A DNA stretch of 64,000 nt from Sphingobacteriaceae bacterium (GTDB taxonomy: Bacteria; Bacteroidota; Bacteroidia; Sphingobacteriales; Sphingobacteriaceae). The stretch is taken from assembly GCA_017745075.1 (NCBI GenBank), contig JAGIAD010000001.1, positions 623,291 to 687,290 on the forward strand, given 5' to 3'. Both the position numbers and the translations under genes were made by a program. The notes beneath the pieces were generated by a model. The model worked only from the letters and a program-made list of their open reading frames with translations, searched no databases and was not told where the DNA came from. The first letter of the stretch is position 1. Each line of letters starts with the position of its first letter. Positions 26,483 through 35,583 of the stretch are shown piece after piece.

Positions 26483-26726
26483 CCGTTTAACTTAATAAAA
26501 TTGGGATTACCGCTCCACCCGGGGTTAAATGGGGCGGTTGCTGCTTTTATTAATATTTAAGCTCCTAAAAACATAAAATTTCAATCTTCGTTAAAAACAA
26601 TTATCATTACAATGTTAGTAAGTGAACAGTGTTTATAAAAATGATTTACAACGGCTGATAAATTTTAGATATTTGTGTTTTAATAATTATTTACAATTTA
26701 AAAGCCCCTGAAGGGGTTTGGGGTGT
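26483..26726 (+). promoter_or_regulatory. thyA upstream region with two hairpins
   Basis: An arm pair accgctcca (26509-26517) and tggggcggt (26530-26538) forms one hairpin. A second, cccctgaagggg at 26705-26716, lies directly before the thyA start and could influence translation. The rest is AT-rich; tagatatttg near 26667 is only a loose promoter match. Confidence 0.4.
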
Positions 26727-27521
26727 ATGAAACAATATTTAGATTTAATGCAGCATGTGCTCGATCACGGTGCGCAAAAGCACGACCGTACCGGCACAGG
26801 AACAATAAGTGTTTTTGGCTACCAGATGCGTTTTAACCTGCAAGAGGGTTTTCCGATGGTAACCACAAAAAAACTGCATTTAAAATCTATCATCCACGAA
26901 CTGATCTGGTTTTTGAGCGGCGACACCAACATTAAATACCTTAAAGAAAATGGCGTACGCATCTGGGACGAATGGGCCGATGAAAATGGCAACCTGGGAC
27001 CGGTTTATGGTTCGCAATGGAGAAGCTGGCCAACACCTGATGGGCAGCATATAGACCAGATTACAAACATTATCAATACGATCAAAAACAATCCCGATTC
27101 GAGGAGGATCATTGTTTCAGCATGGAACGTAGCCGAAATCGAAAATATGGCATTGCCCCCTTGTCATGCTTTTTTTCAGTTCTACGTAGCCGATGGCAAG
27201 TTAAGCTGCCAGTTGTATCAGCGCAGCGCCGACATTTTCCTTGGTGTCCCTTTTAATATTGCTTCTTATGCTTTACTAACCATGATGGTGGCACAGGTGT
27301 GCGGTCTTGAAGCGGGAGATTTTATCCATACGCTTGGCGATGCCCATTTATATAATAACCACATCGAACAAGCCAACCTGCAGTTAAGCCGTGAGCCTAA
27401 ACCACTTCCAACCATGAAAATCAATCCTGATGTGAAAAGCATCTTCGATTTCAAGTTTGATGATTTTACGCTCGAAAATTATGAGGCTCATCCACATATT
27501 AAAGGTGTTGTAGCGGTATAA
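26727..27521 (+). CDS. thyA: Thymidylate synthase
   Basis: From ATG 26727 the product has 264 residues, the same length as E. coli ThyA, and the nucleophile Cys falls at residue 146 in [12 protein letters not shown] as in that enzyme. Other conserved blocks are [17 protein letters not shown], and [18 protein letters not shown]. It methylates dUMP using methylene-tetrahydrofolate, producing dihydrofolate that the nearby folA product recycles. An upstream TTG at 26718 would add three residues and is unlikely. The folA gene lies on the same strand about 560 bases on, with a small S23-type gene in between. Confidence 0.97.
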   Translation: MKQYLDLMQHVLDHGAQKHDRTGTGTISVFGYQMRFNLQEGFPMVTTKKLHLKSIIHELIWFLSGDTNIKYLKENGVRIWDEWADENGNLGPVYGSQWRSWPTPDGQHIDQITNIINTIKNNPDSRRIIVSAWNVAEIENMALPPCHAFFQFYVADGKLSCQLYQRSADIFLGVPFNIASYALLTMMVAQVCGLEAGDFIHTLGDAHLYNNHIEQANLQLSREPKPLPTMKINPDVKSIFDFKFDDFTLENYEAHPHIKGVVAV

Positions 27522-27630
27522 TATTCGTTCACTGGTCATTAGCCATTAGTTCATTTGTTTGGGCGCAGAATACGGCGCCTGATTTTTATAGATCATCCCG
27601 AAATATAAATTCACTTAAACAAAATGGAAA

Positions 27631-27993
27631 ATGAATTACAAATTAGAGGATTTAGAAGTTTATAACTTATCAGAAGCCTTATCTGATAAAATTTGGGATA
27701 TTGTTATCAAATGGGAATATTTTGCTAAAGATACCATCGGGAAACAATTGTGCAGGGCTGCCGATTCGATAAGTGCTAATATTGCAGAAGGATATGGTAG
27801 ATTTCATTATAAAGAGAACAAAAATTTTTGCTATTACAGCAGGGGTTCAATACTTGAAGTAAAATCATTTCTCAGGAAGTCCAAAAATAGAGATTTGATA
27901 CCAGATGATACTTATTCAGACCTTTACATAGAACTACAAACCATTCACTTAAAACTCAATGCTTATATTAAGTACATAGGGAAACTGAAATAA
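27631..27993 (+). CDS. S23-type four-helix-bundle protein
   Basis: The 120-residue protein has LEVYNLSEALSDKIWDIV near the start and the signature LCRAADSISANIAEGYGR in the middle, followed by LEVKSFLRK. This is the 23S rRNA intervening-sequence protein family, first met inside rRNA genes but often free-standing in Bacteroidetes. No function is established. It sits between thyA and folA on the same strand; spacing of 109 and 87 bases suggests independent insertion rather than a tight operon. Confidence 0.88.
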   Translation: MNYKLEDLEVYNLSEALSDKIWDIVIKWEYFAKDTIGKQLCRAADSISANIAEGYGRFHYKENKNFCYYSRGSILEVKSFLRKSKNRDLIPDDTYSDLYIELQTIHLKLNAYIKYIGKLK

Positions 27994-28080
27994 AACTTTA
28001 ATCGGTGTTCATTCTATGTTGCTTTTAGGCTTAAGAAACTATGCTTAAGCACCATACTGAAACTAATAAACCAATGACTA

Positions 28081-28590
28081 ATGACCAATAAACCAGAAAG
28101 CCCTTCACTAGCCATAGCCGTAGCAATTGGCGAAAATTACGCAATTGGCAAAAACAACCAGCTTTTATGGCATATGCCGGCCGATTTAAAGTTTTTTAAA
28201 CAAACTACCTCCGGTCATACCGTTATCATGGGACGTAAAACCTTCGATTCTGTTGGCAGGCCACTACCTAACCGAAGGAATATTGTGATTACGAGAGATA
28301 CCCAATTAAAAATTGAGGGTGTTGAAGTGGTGAATAGCCTCAACAAGGCTTTAGAAGTTACCAAAACGGAAGAAAAACCGGTATTTATTGTGGGGGGTGC
28401 TGAGATTTACAAACAAGCACTACCTCAAACGCAAACACTTTATTTAACCACTATTCATCACCATTTTGACGCAGATACTTTTTTTCCTGAAATTAACCGG
28501 AATGAATGGAAAGTTATCAGCAGTGAAACCCATAAGGCAGATGAAAAAAACAAATACGATTATACTTTTGAGGTTTTAGAACGGGTGTAA
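28081..28590 (+). CDS. folA: Dihydrofolate reductase
   Basis: The 169-residue enzyme shows AIAVAIGENYAIGKNNQLLW, the folate-pocket region LWHMPADLKFFKQTT, the NADPH-binding GRKTFDSVGRPLPNRRN and FIVGGAEIYKQALP. It reduces dihydrofolate, closing the cycle opened by thyA. Length and motifs are normal for chromosomal bacterial DHFR. Repeat elements follow the stop and separate it from secDF. Confidence 0.95.
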   Translation: MTNKPESPSLAIAVAIGENYAIGKNNQLLWHMPADLKFFKQTTSGHTVIMGRKTFDSVGRPLPNRRNIVITRDTQLKIEGVEVVNSLNKALEVTKTEEKPVFIVGGAEIYKQALPQTQTLYLTTIHHHFDADTFFPEINRNEWKVISSETHKADEKNKYDYTFEVLERV

Positions 28591-28649
28591 CCTATTTTAA
28601 CCGCAATTGGGCAGAAAATTTCGCAAAGCACGCAGAGCCTCAAAACGAT

Positions 28650-28913
28650 CGTCACCCCGGCTGAAACACAAGGGAATGGAGAGATCTATTTCGGCCCACC
28701 TTTGACTGCGAAGTAGCTATTAACAACAGAAAAAGCTAATAAAACAAGCTACCATTGCAAGATCCTATAGAAGAATCGTCCTTTCGACTGGAGCATGCCG
28801 ATTTTTCATCGGTAGCGAAATGGAGAAATCTATAGAGACAGATTTAGCTTCGCTGAGCAATCGGTTCTCGACTGCGTTGCACCCGATAGCTACCAGGTCC
28901 ACTCGAAATAACG
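28650..28913. repeat. Dispersed repeats, family A (copies 4 and 5)
   Basis: A degenerate copy begins cgtcaccccggctgaaac at 28650. A second, well preserved copy runs about 28746-28913. Its part 28765-28858 matches 40486-40579 in reverse complement over 94 bases with three differences by eye. Together they fill most of the 486-base interval between folA and secDF. Confidence 0.75.
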
Positions 28914-29021
28914 TCTCCTTTTAACAATCTCCAACACAACTATTTTACAACGATAATTCCGTGTTGGAAATTAATCTTAATAAATTATCAATTAAGGGGT
29001 TCTATAATTTAAAAATTTAAT

Positions 29022-29029
29022 TAGATTTG
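29022..29029 (+). promoter_or_regulatory. -7 promoter element for secDF
   Basis: TAGATTTG matches TAnnTTTG. Transcription would begin near 29036, so the TTG at 29035 cannot be the start codon, supporting ATG 29077. Confidence 0.5.
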
Positions 29030-29076
29030 CCGACTTGTTAAAAAAACAGCGAAAGACAAATTATTTTAAACAAACA

Positions 29077-32058
29077 ATGCAAGGAAAAGGTTTTATTAAG
29101 TTTATAGCGATAGTATTGGCTATCGTTTGTGCGTATGCACTTTCTTTTACTTTGGTAGCATCCAAGGTAGAAAAAGACGCAAAAAACTATGCGAAAGGTG
29201 ATTTAGCCAAAGAAAAGGCTTACTTAGATTCGATGAGTACCGAGAAAGTTTACCCGGTTGTTGGTTTTACCTATCAGGAAGTAAAAGCCAAAGAAATCAA
29301 TTTGGGTCTAGACTTAAAAGGCGGTATGAACGTAACGATGGAGATATCGTTAGCTGAACTGGTTAAATCTTTAGCTGGTAATCCTACTGATGCGAACTTC
29401 AACAAAGCGGTTCAGAACGCACAGATCCAGTTAAATGCCGGCGGTAAAGACTACATCAAAATTTTCGTTAAGGAATTCGAAAAACTAAGTCCAGGTGTAA
29501 AACTTGCCGATTTCTTTTCAAACCAGGATAACGCATCGCAGTTAAAACCAAATGCCAGCAATAGCGATGTTGAGTCTTTCTTAGAGAAAGAAGCAACCAG
29601 CGCTATCGACCGTTCGTTTACCGTATTACGTTCGCGTATTGATGGTTTCGGCGTAGTAAGTCCGAACATGCAAAAACAAGAAGGCAGCAACCGTATCCTT
29701 ATCGAAATGCCAGGTGTGCAGGATAAAGAGCGTATTGCTAAACTTTTACAGGGTTCTGCCGAACTACAGTTCTGGCAGGTATACCAGGTACAGGAAGTTG
29801 CTCCTTTATTAGAAAATATTAATAAAACCTTAGCCGCAACATTAAAAGCTGATGCTCCTGCAACTAAAGATACAACAGCTGCTCCGGCTGCCGGCGGTAA
29901 ATTGGCCGGTCTAGAAAAGGCTGCAGCCAAAGATTCTACAGCCAAAGGCAGCAAACTTGCTGGTTTAGGTAAAAAAGATTCTACAGCGGTTAGGGCTGAG
30001 CTATTAAAATCAAATCCACTTTACGCCGTTCTTAATCTTCCTATCTATCAAGGACAAAACGGACAACAACAATTAATGCCTGGTGCAGTTGTTGGGATGT
30101 CGTTACAAAAAGATACTGCAAAAGTTAATGCATATTTAAGAATGCCTGAGGTGGCTGCTGCAATTCCATCTACGATGAAATTTATGTGGAGCGTTAAACC
30201 AAGGGAAGGTTCGAAAGTTTTCGAATTATATGCCATTAAAGTGGTAAGTGCTGATGGTAAACCAGATTTAGGTGGCGAGGCGATCAGCGATTCTCGTGCC
30301 GATTTCGATCAGAAAGGTAAACCAGAGGTAACCATGTATATGACCAGCGAAGGTTCTGCAAAATGGAAAAAAATTACTGCCGAAGCTGCTGCTGATCCGA
30401 ATAACAAAAAATCAATCGCTATTGTACTGGATAACCAGGTTTATTCTGCACCTACCGTACAGAACGAAATAGCTGGGGGTGTTTCTTCTATCACCGGTAA
30501 CTTTACGCAAGCAGATACCAAAGATTTATCAAACATCTTAAAAGCGGGTAAATTACCTGCTCCTGCACGTATTGCGGGTAGCTACATTGTTGGTCCAACT
30601 TTAGGTGCACAAGCTATCCATGATGGTTTAATCTCTTTCGTAATTGCCTTTATCGTAATCCTGATCTTCATGGCGTTGTATTATCACCGTGCAGGCTGGG
30701 TTGCCAACTTTGCATTGTTGATCAACTTATTCTTTGTGATCGGTATTTTGGTATCGTTAGGCGCTGTGTTAACCTTACCTGGTATTGCCGGTATCGTATT
30801 AACTATCGGTTTATCTGTTGATGCGAACATCCTTATTTTTGAGCGTGTGCGTGAAGAACTTGCACATGGCAAAAACGTTGGTGCTGCCATTAAAGAAGGT
30901 TTCAAACATGCAATGCCTTCAATTATCGACTCGAACGTTACCCTATTCATTTTAGGTGCTATCCTTTATGCCTTTGGTAGCGGTCCGGTTCAGGGTTTTG
31001 CAACGACATTGTGTATCGGTATCCTTTCATCATTATTTGCTGCTGTAGCCATTTCAAGAGTAGTTTTCGAATCGTTGCTAGCTCGTAAAATCGAAATTAA
31101 TTTCGATAACAGCTTAACACGTAACGCATTTAAAAACCTAGCATTCAACTTTGTTGGCCGTCGTAAAATTTACTACATTATCTCTACCATTATCATTGTG
31201 GCAGGTATTGGCATGTACTTCAAAAATGGTGGTTTAAACCTTGGTGTTGACTTTAAAGGTGGCAGAACTTATCTGGTTCACTTCGATAAAGCGGTTAACA
31301 CAGAAGATTTAAAATCTAAATTAACTCCTGTTTTCGGTAATGAAACCCCAGAGGTTAAAACTGCTGGTGAAGACAGCCAGGTTAAAGTTACCACTACTTT
31401 CCACATCGAAGATCAGGACATTAAAACTGATAAAGTTGTAGAAGACGCTTTAAACAAAGGTTTAGCCGGTTCTAAATATGAAATCGTAAGCTCGCAAAAA
31501 GTAACACCTATTATTGCCAGCGATATCGTAAACGGTGCTTTCTACGCAGTATTGATCTCATGTTTATTCATGTTTATCTATATCGTAGTACGATTTAAAA
31601 AATGGCAATATGGTTTAGGTGCGGTAATTGCATTATTCCACGACGTTTTAATGGTATTATCTTTCTATACGATTTTAGATGGTATTTTACCATTCTCATT
31701 GGAAATCGGTCAGGATTTTATTGCAGCAATCTTAACTGTAATGGGTTACACCATGACAGAAACCGTTGTTGTATTCGACCGTATCCGCGAAAAATTAAAA
31801 GAATCTGGTAAAGAAGATTTACATGGCGAAGCGCGTAACAACTTAATCAACTTCGCGTTAAACAGTACCCTAAGCCGTACCATTTTAACTTCATTAACCG
31901 TATTCTTCGTATTATTGGTTATCTTTATTTTCGGTGGCGATAGCATCCGCGGATTTATCTTTGCATTGTTAATCGGCCGTATCATTGGTACATACTCATC
32001 ATTATGTATCTCTACTCCTATCGTAATTGATCTGGGTAGCTCTGCAGAGAAAAAATAA
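29077..32058 (+). CDS. secDF: Fused SecD-SecF protein translocase subunit
   Basis: The 993-residue protein joins SecD and SecF. SecD has an N-terminal membrane helix, GLDLKGGMNVTMEIS, a large periplasmic domain, and a helix bundle with SVDANILIFERVREEL. SecF begins with GVDFKGGRTYLVHF and has MTETVVVFDRIREKL in the second bundle. It uses proton motive force to assist late stages of Sec export. An Ala/Lys/Ser-rich insert at about 270-310 contains two KLAGL units not needed for the fold. A promoter element just upstream fixes the ATG at 29077 over a TTG at 29035. A terminator follows. Confidence 0.96.
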   Translation: MQGKGFIKFIAIVLAIVCAYALSFTLVASKVEKDAKNYAKGDLAKEKAYLDSMSTEKVYPVVGFTYQEVKAKEINLGLDLKGGMNVTMEISLAELVKSLAGNPTDANFNKAVQNAQIQLNAGGKDYIKIFVKEFEKLSPGVKLADFFSNQDNASQLKPNASNSDVESFLEKEATSAIDRSFTVLRSRIDGFGVVSPNMQKQEGSNRILIEMPGVQDKERIAKLLQGSAELQFWQVYQVQEVAPLLENINKTLAATLKADAPATKDTTAAPAAGGKLAGLEKAAAKDSTAKGSKLAGLGKKDSTAVRAELLKSNPLYAVLNLPIYQGQNGQQQLMPGAVVGMSLQKDTAKVNAYLRMPEVAAAIPSTMKFMWSVKPREGSKVFELYAIKVVSADGKPDLGGEAISDSRADFDQKGKPEVTMYMTSEGSAKWKKITAEAAADPNNKKSIAIVLDNQVYSAPTVQNEIAGGVSSITGNFTQADTKDLSNILKAGKLPAPARIAGSYIVGPTLGAQAIHDGLISFVIAFIVILIFMALYYHRAGWVANFALLINLFFVIGILVSLGAVLTLPGIAGIVLTIGLSVDANILIFERVREELAHGKNVGAAIKEGFKHAMPSIIDSNVTLFILGAILYAFGSGPVQGFATTLCIGILSSLFAAVAISRVVFESLLARKIEINFDNSLTRNAFKNLAFNFVGRRKIYYIISTIIIVAGIGMYFKNGGLNLGVDFKGGRTYLVHFDKAVNTEDLKSKLTPVFGNETPEVKTAGEDSQVKVTTTFHIEDQDIKTDKVVEDALNKGLAGSKYEIVSSQKVTPIIASDIVNGAFYAVLISCLFMFIYIVVRFKKWQYGLGAVIALFHDVLMVLSFYTILDGILPFSLEIGQDFIAAILTVMGYTMTETVVVFDRIREKLKESGKEDLHGEARNNLINFALNSTLSRTILTSLTVFFVLLVIFIFGGDSIRGFIFALLIGRIIGTYSSLCISTPIVIDLGSSAEKK

Positions 32059-32081
32059 GAAGTTAATTTCTTAAAATATAT

Positions 32082-32112
32082 AAGCGCTCCGATTTATCGG
32101 GGCGCTTTTTTT
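32082..32112 (+). terminator. Rho-independent terminator of secDF
   Basis: The stem aagcgctccgat/atcggggcgctt (one wobble) with a short tt loop is followed by a run of T. It begins 24 bases past the secDF stop. Confidence 0.85.
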
Positions 32113-32149
32113 GTACCTGCCTTTTACTACTAAGACACAATATCTTCTC

Positions 32150-32285
32150 TTTTTGGCTTTTGGAAAGCAAAACCTGTATTGCTTAGGTTGCGATAGTCCT
32201 GCTGTCCGTTTTATCCCGATGAAGGATCGGGATGCCCACTTCCATCAGGTTTATTTATCTTTAGTCAGTACAATAAAGCCACAAA
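32150..32285. repeat. Dispersed repeat, family B (copy 2)
   Basis: It contains gatagtcctgctgtccg, a perfect 8-base hairpin atcccgat/atcgggat at 32213-32233, and ccatcaggttta, the same three landmarks as the copy at 47524. With the terminator it accounts for most of the 350-base gap before NDH-2. The 105-codon open frame across it is not a gene. Confidence 0.65.
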
Positions 32286-32408
32286 AATGCTCTTCGTCAT
32301 CTCAAGGTTATATCTCTTATAAAACATCAATTGATAAGCTTAAAAGCTCATGTTTTAAACCTTTTGGCTATCTTTTTGTTACATTAGCAACAGATAAACC
32401 GATTGAAA

Positions 32409-33740
32409 ATGGATTTACAACTTCCTAAAAGCGAATACCCAAGAGTAGTTATTGTAGGCGGCGGATTTGGTGGAATTGAATTAGCTAAACGTCTAAAGAA
32501 CAAACCTTTTCAGGTGGTAATGCTCGATAAGCATAATTACCATACTTTCCAGCCTTTACTTTATCAGGTAGCTACAGGAGGTTTAGAGGCCGATTCGATC
32601 GCTTTCCCACTTAGAAAGATTTTTAAAGGACAAAAGAATTTAATTTTCAGGGTAACCAAGGTTACGGCTGTTAATGCTGCCGAAAATTGCCTGGAAACCG
32701 ATATCGGTAAAGTGAGCTACGATTACCTCGTACTGGCCACTGGTTCTACCAGTAATTTCTTTGGCAATAAAGAAATTGAAGCCAACTCAATGCCCATGAA
32801 ATCTATCCCCGAAGCGCTCGACCTCAGGAGCCTGATTTTACAGAACTTCGAAAAATCGCTGATTGAAAAAGATCCCGATAAAAAGAGCGCGTTGCTTAAC
32901 TTCGTAGTGGTAGGCGGTGGTCCAACAGGTGTAGAAACCTCCGGAGCCATTGCAGAGCTTAAAAAGCATGTTATACCGAACGATTATTCCGAAATGGATG
33001 TAAACAAGGTAAACATTTATCTGATTGAAAATTCGCCGGAATTATTAGGGGTAATGTCACCGCAGGCACAAAAAAAATCGAAAGATTTCCTGACCGATAT
33101 GGGTGTACAGGTAATGAACGAAACGCGTGTATTGGGTTATGATGGCCATACCTTAACCTTACAGGATAAGGCCCCTATTTTAAGCTCAACAGTAATCTGG
33201 AGTGCCGGTGTTAAAGGGCAGCTGATAAACGGGCTCGATAAAGCTGAAATTGTGCGCGGAGGCCGATTAAAAACCGATACCCAGAACCTGATTGTAGGTT
33301 ACGAGAATATTTATGCCATTGGCGATGTAGCTGCCATTATTGATGAAGAGACCCCAAATGGCCACCCAGGCGTGGCACCAGCCGCCATCCAGCAAGGTCA
33401 TCATCTGGCGAAGAACCTGATCAATATCAGCACCAACAAACCATTAGAGAAATTCAAATACTTCGATAAAGGATCAATGGCTACTGTTGGCCGGAACAAA
33501 GCCGTTGTAGATATTGGCAAGATCCGCTTTCAGGGCGTTTTCGCCTGGTTTACCTGGATGTTTGTACACCTGATGACTTTAGTGGGCTTCCGTAATAAGA
33601 TTATTGTTTTTGTAAACTGGATCTGGAGCTATTTCAGCTATGATAGAGGAACCCGTTTAATCATCAGAACCTTTGCAAAAGACCGAAGTGTAGATTATAG
33701 AAACGAGGTGCCAGTAAAAGAAGAAGCTAAAGTGTCTTAG
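32409..33740 (+). CDS. Type II NADH dehydrogenase (NDH-2)
   Basis: The 443-residue flavoprotein has two dinucleotide folds: VVIVGGGFGGIELAKRL near residue 13 for FAD and FVVVGGGPTGVETSGAIAEL at about 165 for NADH. The C-terminal third carries FAIGDVAA-like NIYAIGDVAAIIDEE and a hydrophobic/aromatic membrane-association region (FAWFTWMFVHLMTLVGF). Type II enzymes pass electrons from NADH to quinone without pumping protons and could feed the cydAB oxidase in this window. ATG 32409 is preferred over TTG 32403. Its stop codon is the first three bases of a heptamer tandem repeat. Confidence 0.92.
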   Translation: MDLQLPKSEYPRVVIVGGGFGGIELAKRLKNKPFQVVMLDKHNYHTFQPLLYQVATGGLEADSIAFPLRKIFKGQKNLIFRVTKVTAVNAAENCLETDIGKVSYDYLVLATGSTSNFFGNKEIEANSMPMKSIPEALDLRSLILQNFEKSLIEKDPDKKSALLNFVVVGGGPTGVETSGAIAELKKHVIPNDYSEMDVNKVNIYLIENSPELLGVMSPQAQKKSKDFLTDMGVQVMNETRVLGYDGHTLTLQDKAPILSSTVIWSAGVKGQLINGLDKAEIVRGGRLKTDTQNLIVGYENIYAIGDVAAIIDEETPNGHPGVAPAAIQQGHHLAKNLINISTNKPLEKFKYFDKGSMATVGRNKAVVDIGKIRFQGVFAWFTWMFVHLMTLVGFRNKIIVFVNWIWSYFSYDRGTRLIIRTFAKDRSVDYRNEVPVKEEAKVS

Positions 33741-33772
33741 TCTTTAGTCTTTAGTCTTTAGTCTTTAGTCTT
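33738..33772. repeat. Heptamer tandem repeat (5 x tagtctt)
   Basis: Five perfect head-to-tail copies of tagtctt run from 33738 to 33772. The first copy supplies the TAG stop of NDH-2. The array lies in the 117-base gap before the HMG-CoA lyase gene. Confidence 0.9.
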
Positions 33773-33857
33773 TAAGGTAACTTTAACAGTAAGAATTTGT
33801 TGCAGTTTCTTCTTCTCTTTACGAAAACTTTCCCCAATTTGCGGTTAAACCAAAAAT

Positions 33858-34718
33858 ATGAGCCAAAATAAATTCAAATTAGTAGAGTGCCCACGCGATG
33901 CCATGCAGGGCCTGCACGATTTTGTGCCCACAACACTTAAAGCTGAATATTTAAATCTTTTGCTTCAGGTAGGTTTTGATACGCTCGATTTTGGAAGTTT
34001 TGTTTCAGCTAAGGCCATTCCACAAATGGCAGATACAGCAGAAGTTTTAGCACATCTGGATTTAAACAACGCTTCTACTAAATTGCTGGCCATTGTTGCC
34101 AATTTGCGTGGCGTAGAAGCAGCCGCTCAGCACCAGGAGATCGATTACCTTGGTTTTCCTTTTTCCATCTCCGAAACCTTCCAGCAGCGCAATACAAATT
34201 CCAGCATTGCGCAATCGCTCAGTACAGTGGAAGAAATGCTTTCCCTTTGTGCTAAAAACAATAAAGAGGCAGTGGTTTACCTCTCTATGGGTTTTGGAAA
34301 TCCTTATGGCGACGAGTGGAATTATGAAATTGTAGAGCAATGGGCCGATGTGCTTGTAGGTAAAGGTGTGCGCATATTATCCTTGGCTGATACCGTTGGC
34401 ATTTCGACACCTGAAAAAATCGAAAACATATTGCCAAAATTAATTTCCAGGTTTAGTGATACCGAAATCGGGATACACTTACACTCCACCCCTGCTGAGC
34501 GGCTCGAAAAAATAGACGCGGCTTACCATTCGGGTGTAAAAAGGATAGATTCTGCATTAAAGGGCTTTGGAGGCTGCCCTATGGCTGCAGATGACCTCAC
34601 CGGAAATATTGCTACTGAAGAGGTAATTGGCTTTTTGAATACCAAAGGCGAAAATTTAAACCTGAATATGGATAAATGGAATGAAGCAATGGCTTTTTCA
34701 GGGAAGATTTTCGGCTAA
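33858..34718 (+). CDS. Hydroxymethylglutaryl-CoA lyase
   Basis: The 286-residue protein starts with LVECPRDAMQGLHDFVPT, the catalytic Arg-Asp block of HMG-CoA lyases, has FGSFVSAKAIPQMADTAEV, and ends with GFGGCPMAADDLTGNIATEE, where the Cys of the GGCP loop closes the active site. It cleaves HMG-CoA to acetoacetate and acetyl-CoA in leucine degradation. The leucine-dehydrogenase-type gene elsewhere in the window fits this pathway. The gene appears independent of its convergent SDR neighbour, 9 bases away. Confidence 0.9.
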   Translation: MSQNKFKLVECPRDAMQGLHDFVPTTLKAEYLNLLLQVGFDTLDFGSFVSAKAIPQMADTAEVLAHLDLNNASTKLLAIVANLRGVEAAAQHQEIDYLGFPFSISETFQQRNTNSSIAQSLSTVEEMLSLCAKNNKEAVVYLSMGFGNPYGDEWNYEIVEQWADVLVGKGVRILSLADTVGISTPEKIENILPKLISRFSDTEIGIHLHSTPAERLEKIDAAYHSGVKRIDSALKGFGGCPMAADDLTGNIATEEVIGFLNTKGENLNLNMDKWNEAMAFSGKIFG

Positions 34719-34727
34719 GTCTATTCT

Positions 34728-35516
34728 TTATCCGTTTACCTTTTTATACATCATACTGCTTACAATATTAATCACTGTTTTTCGGGGAAAAAGCCTTGGG
34801 ATAAATGAGGTTAAATAGTTCATAAAACCTACAATTTTAAAACTTTTTCCCTTTAACATACTTTTAATCCCCACAAGAGCCACTGTTTCTGGCGTGTCGG
34901 CACTCATTCCGCGGGTATTTGCCCTTGCAATGCTCTGAAAATCAGTGCTGGTATTTCCAGGACAAAGTGCTGTAATTATTATACCCTTTTTATGGTATTC
35001 TCCATACAATGCCTCAGAGAATGCCAAAACAAAAGATTTACTTGCACAGTAAACGCCAACATAAGGGCAAGGCTGAAGTGCACCCGTTGAGGCTACATTA
35101 ATGATACCACCAGATCTTTTTTGCAACATGGCAGGAATAAACAGATGTGTTAACTTAACAAGCGCATTGATGTTAAGTTCCAGCATATTATCGTACACTT
35201 CTATGGTCTCATCTAAAAAGTTGGTCCATTTACCAAAGCCCGCATTATTTATCAGTAAATCAACAGTCAAACCTTCATTTATAATTTGGTCATAAAGCTT
35301 TTTAGGTGCATCTTTTTTTATTAAATCGGCTGCAAAAACAAATACTTTAACACCATATTGTTCATTCAGTTTTAAGGCCAGTTCCTGTAATTTATCAATT
35401 CTTCTGGCAGTTAAAACTAAAATTGCCCCCATTTCACCTAGTTTATAAGCGAAAGCCTCGCCAATACCCGATGATGCGCCTGTAATTAAGGCAACCTTTC
35501 CATTAATACTTTTCAT
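34728..35516 (-). CDS. Short-chain dehydrogenase/reductase
   Basis: The 262-residue enzyme has the Rossmann glycine motif TGASSGIGEAF (11-21), NNAGFGKW, the catalytic Ser in INVASTGALQP, and YCASK with Tyr and Lys. The C-terminal region is hydrophobic. It belongs to the classical SDR group resembling DltE/YqjQ-type oxidoreductases; substrate unknown. A Crp-like regulator gene lies 67 bases upstream on the same strand and may be in the same transcript. Confidence 0.88.
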   Translation of the reverse strand: MKSINGKVALITGASSGIGEAFAYKLGEMGAILVLTARRIDKLQELALKLNEQYGVKVFVFAADLIKKDAPKKLYDQIINEGLTVDLLINNAGFGKWTNFLDETIEVYDNMLELNINALVKLTHLFIPAMLQKRSGGIINVASTGALQPCPYVGVYCASKSFVLAFSEALYGEYHKKGIIITALCPGNTSTDFQSIARANTRGMSADTPETVALVGIKSMLKGKSFKIVGFMNYLTSFIPRLFPRKTVINIVSSMMYKKVNG

Positions 35517-35583
35517 CTTAAAATGTTAAAATCTTGAAGTTGTAAAGATCAATAGAGGCCCAATATAAACTACTGAACAAATG

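Noticed and set aside
27631..27993. 23S rRNA intervening sequence
   Set aside because: The S23-type gene is not surrounded by rRNA sequence.
32111..32428. 105-residue frame after secDF
   Set aside because: It crosses a family B repeat and the NDH-2 start; no conserved features.
33738..33772. CRISPR-like array
   Set aside because: Units of seven bases without spacers; no cas genes in the window.
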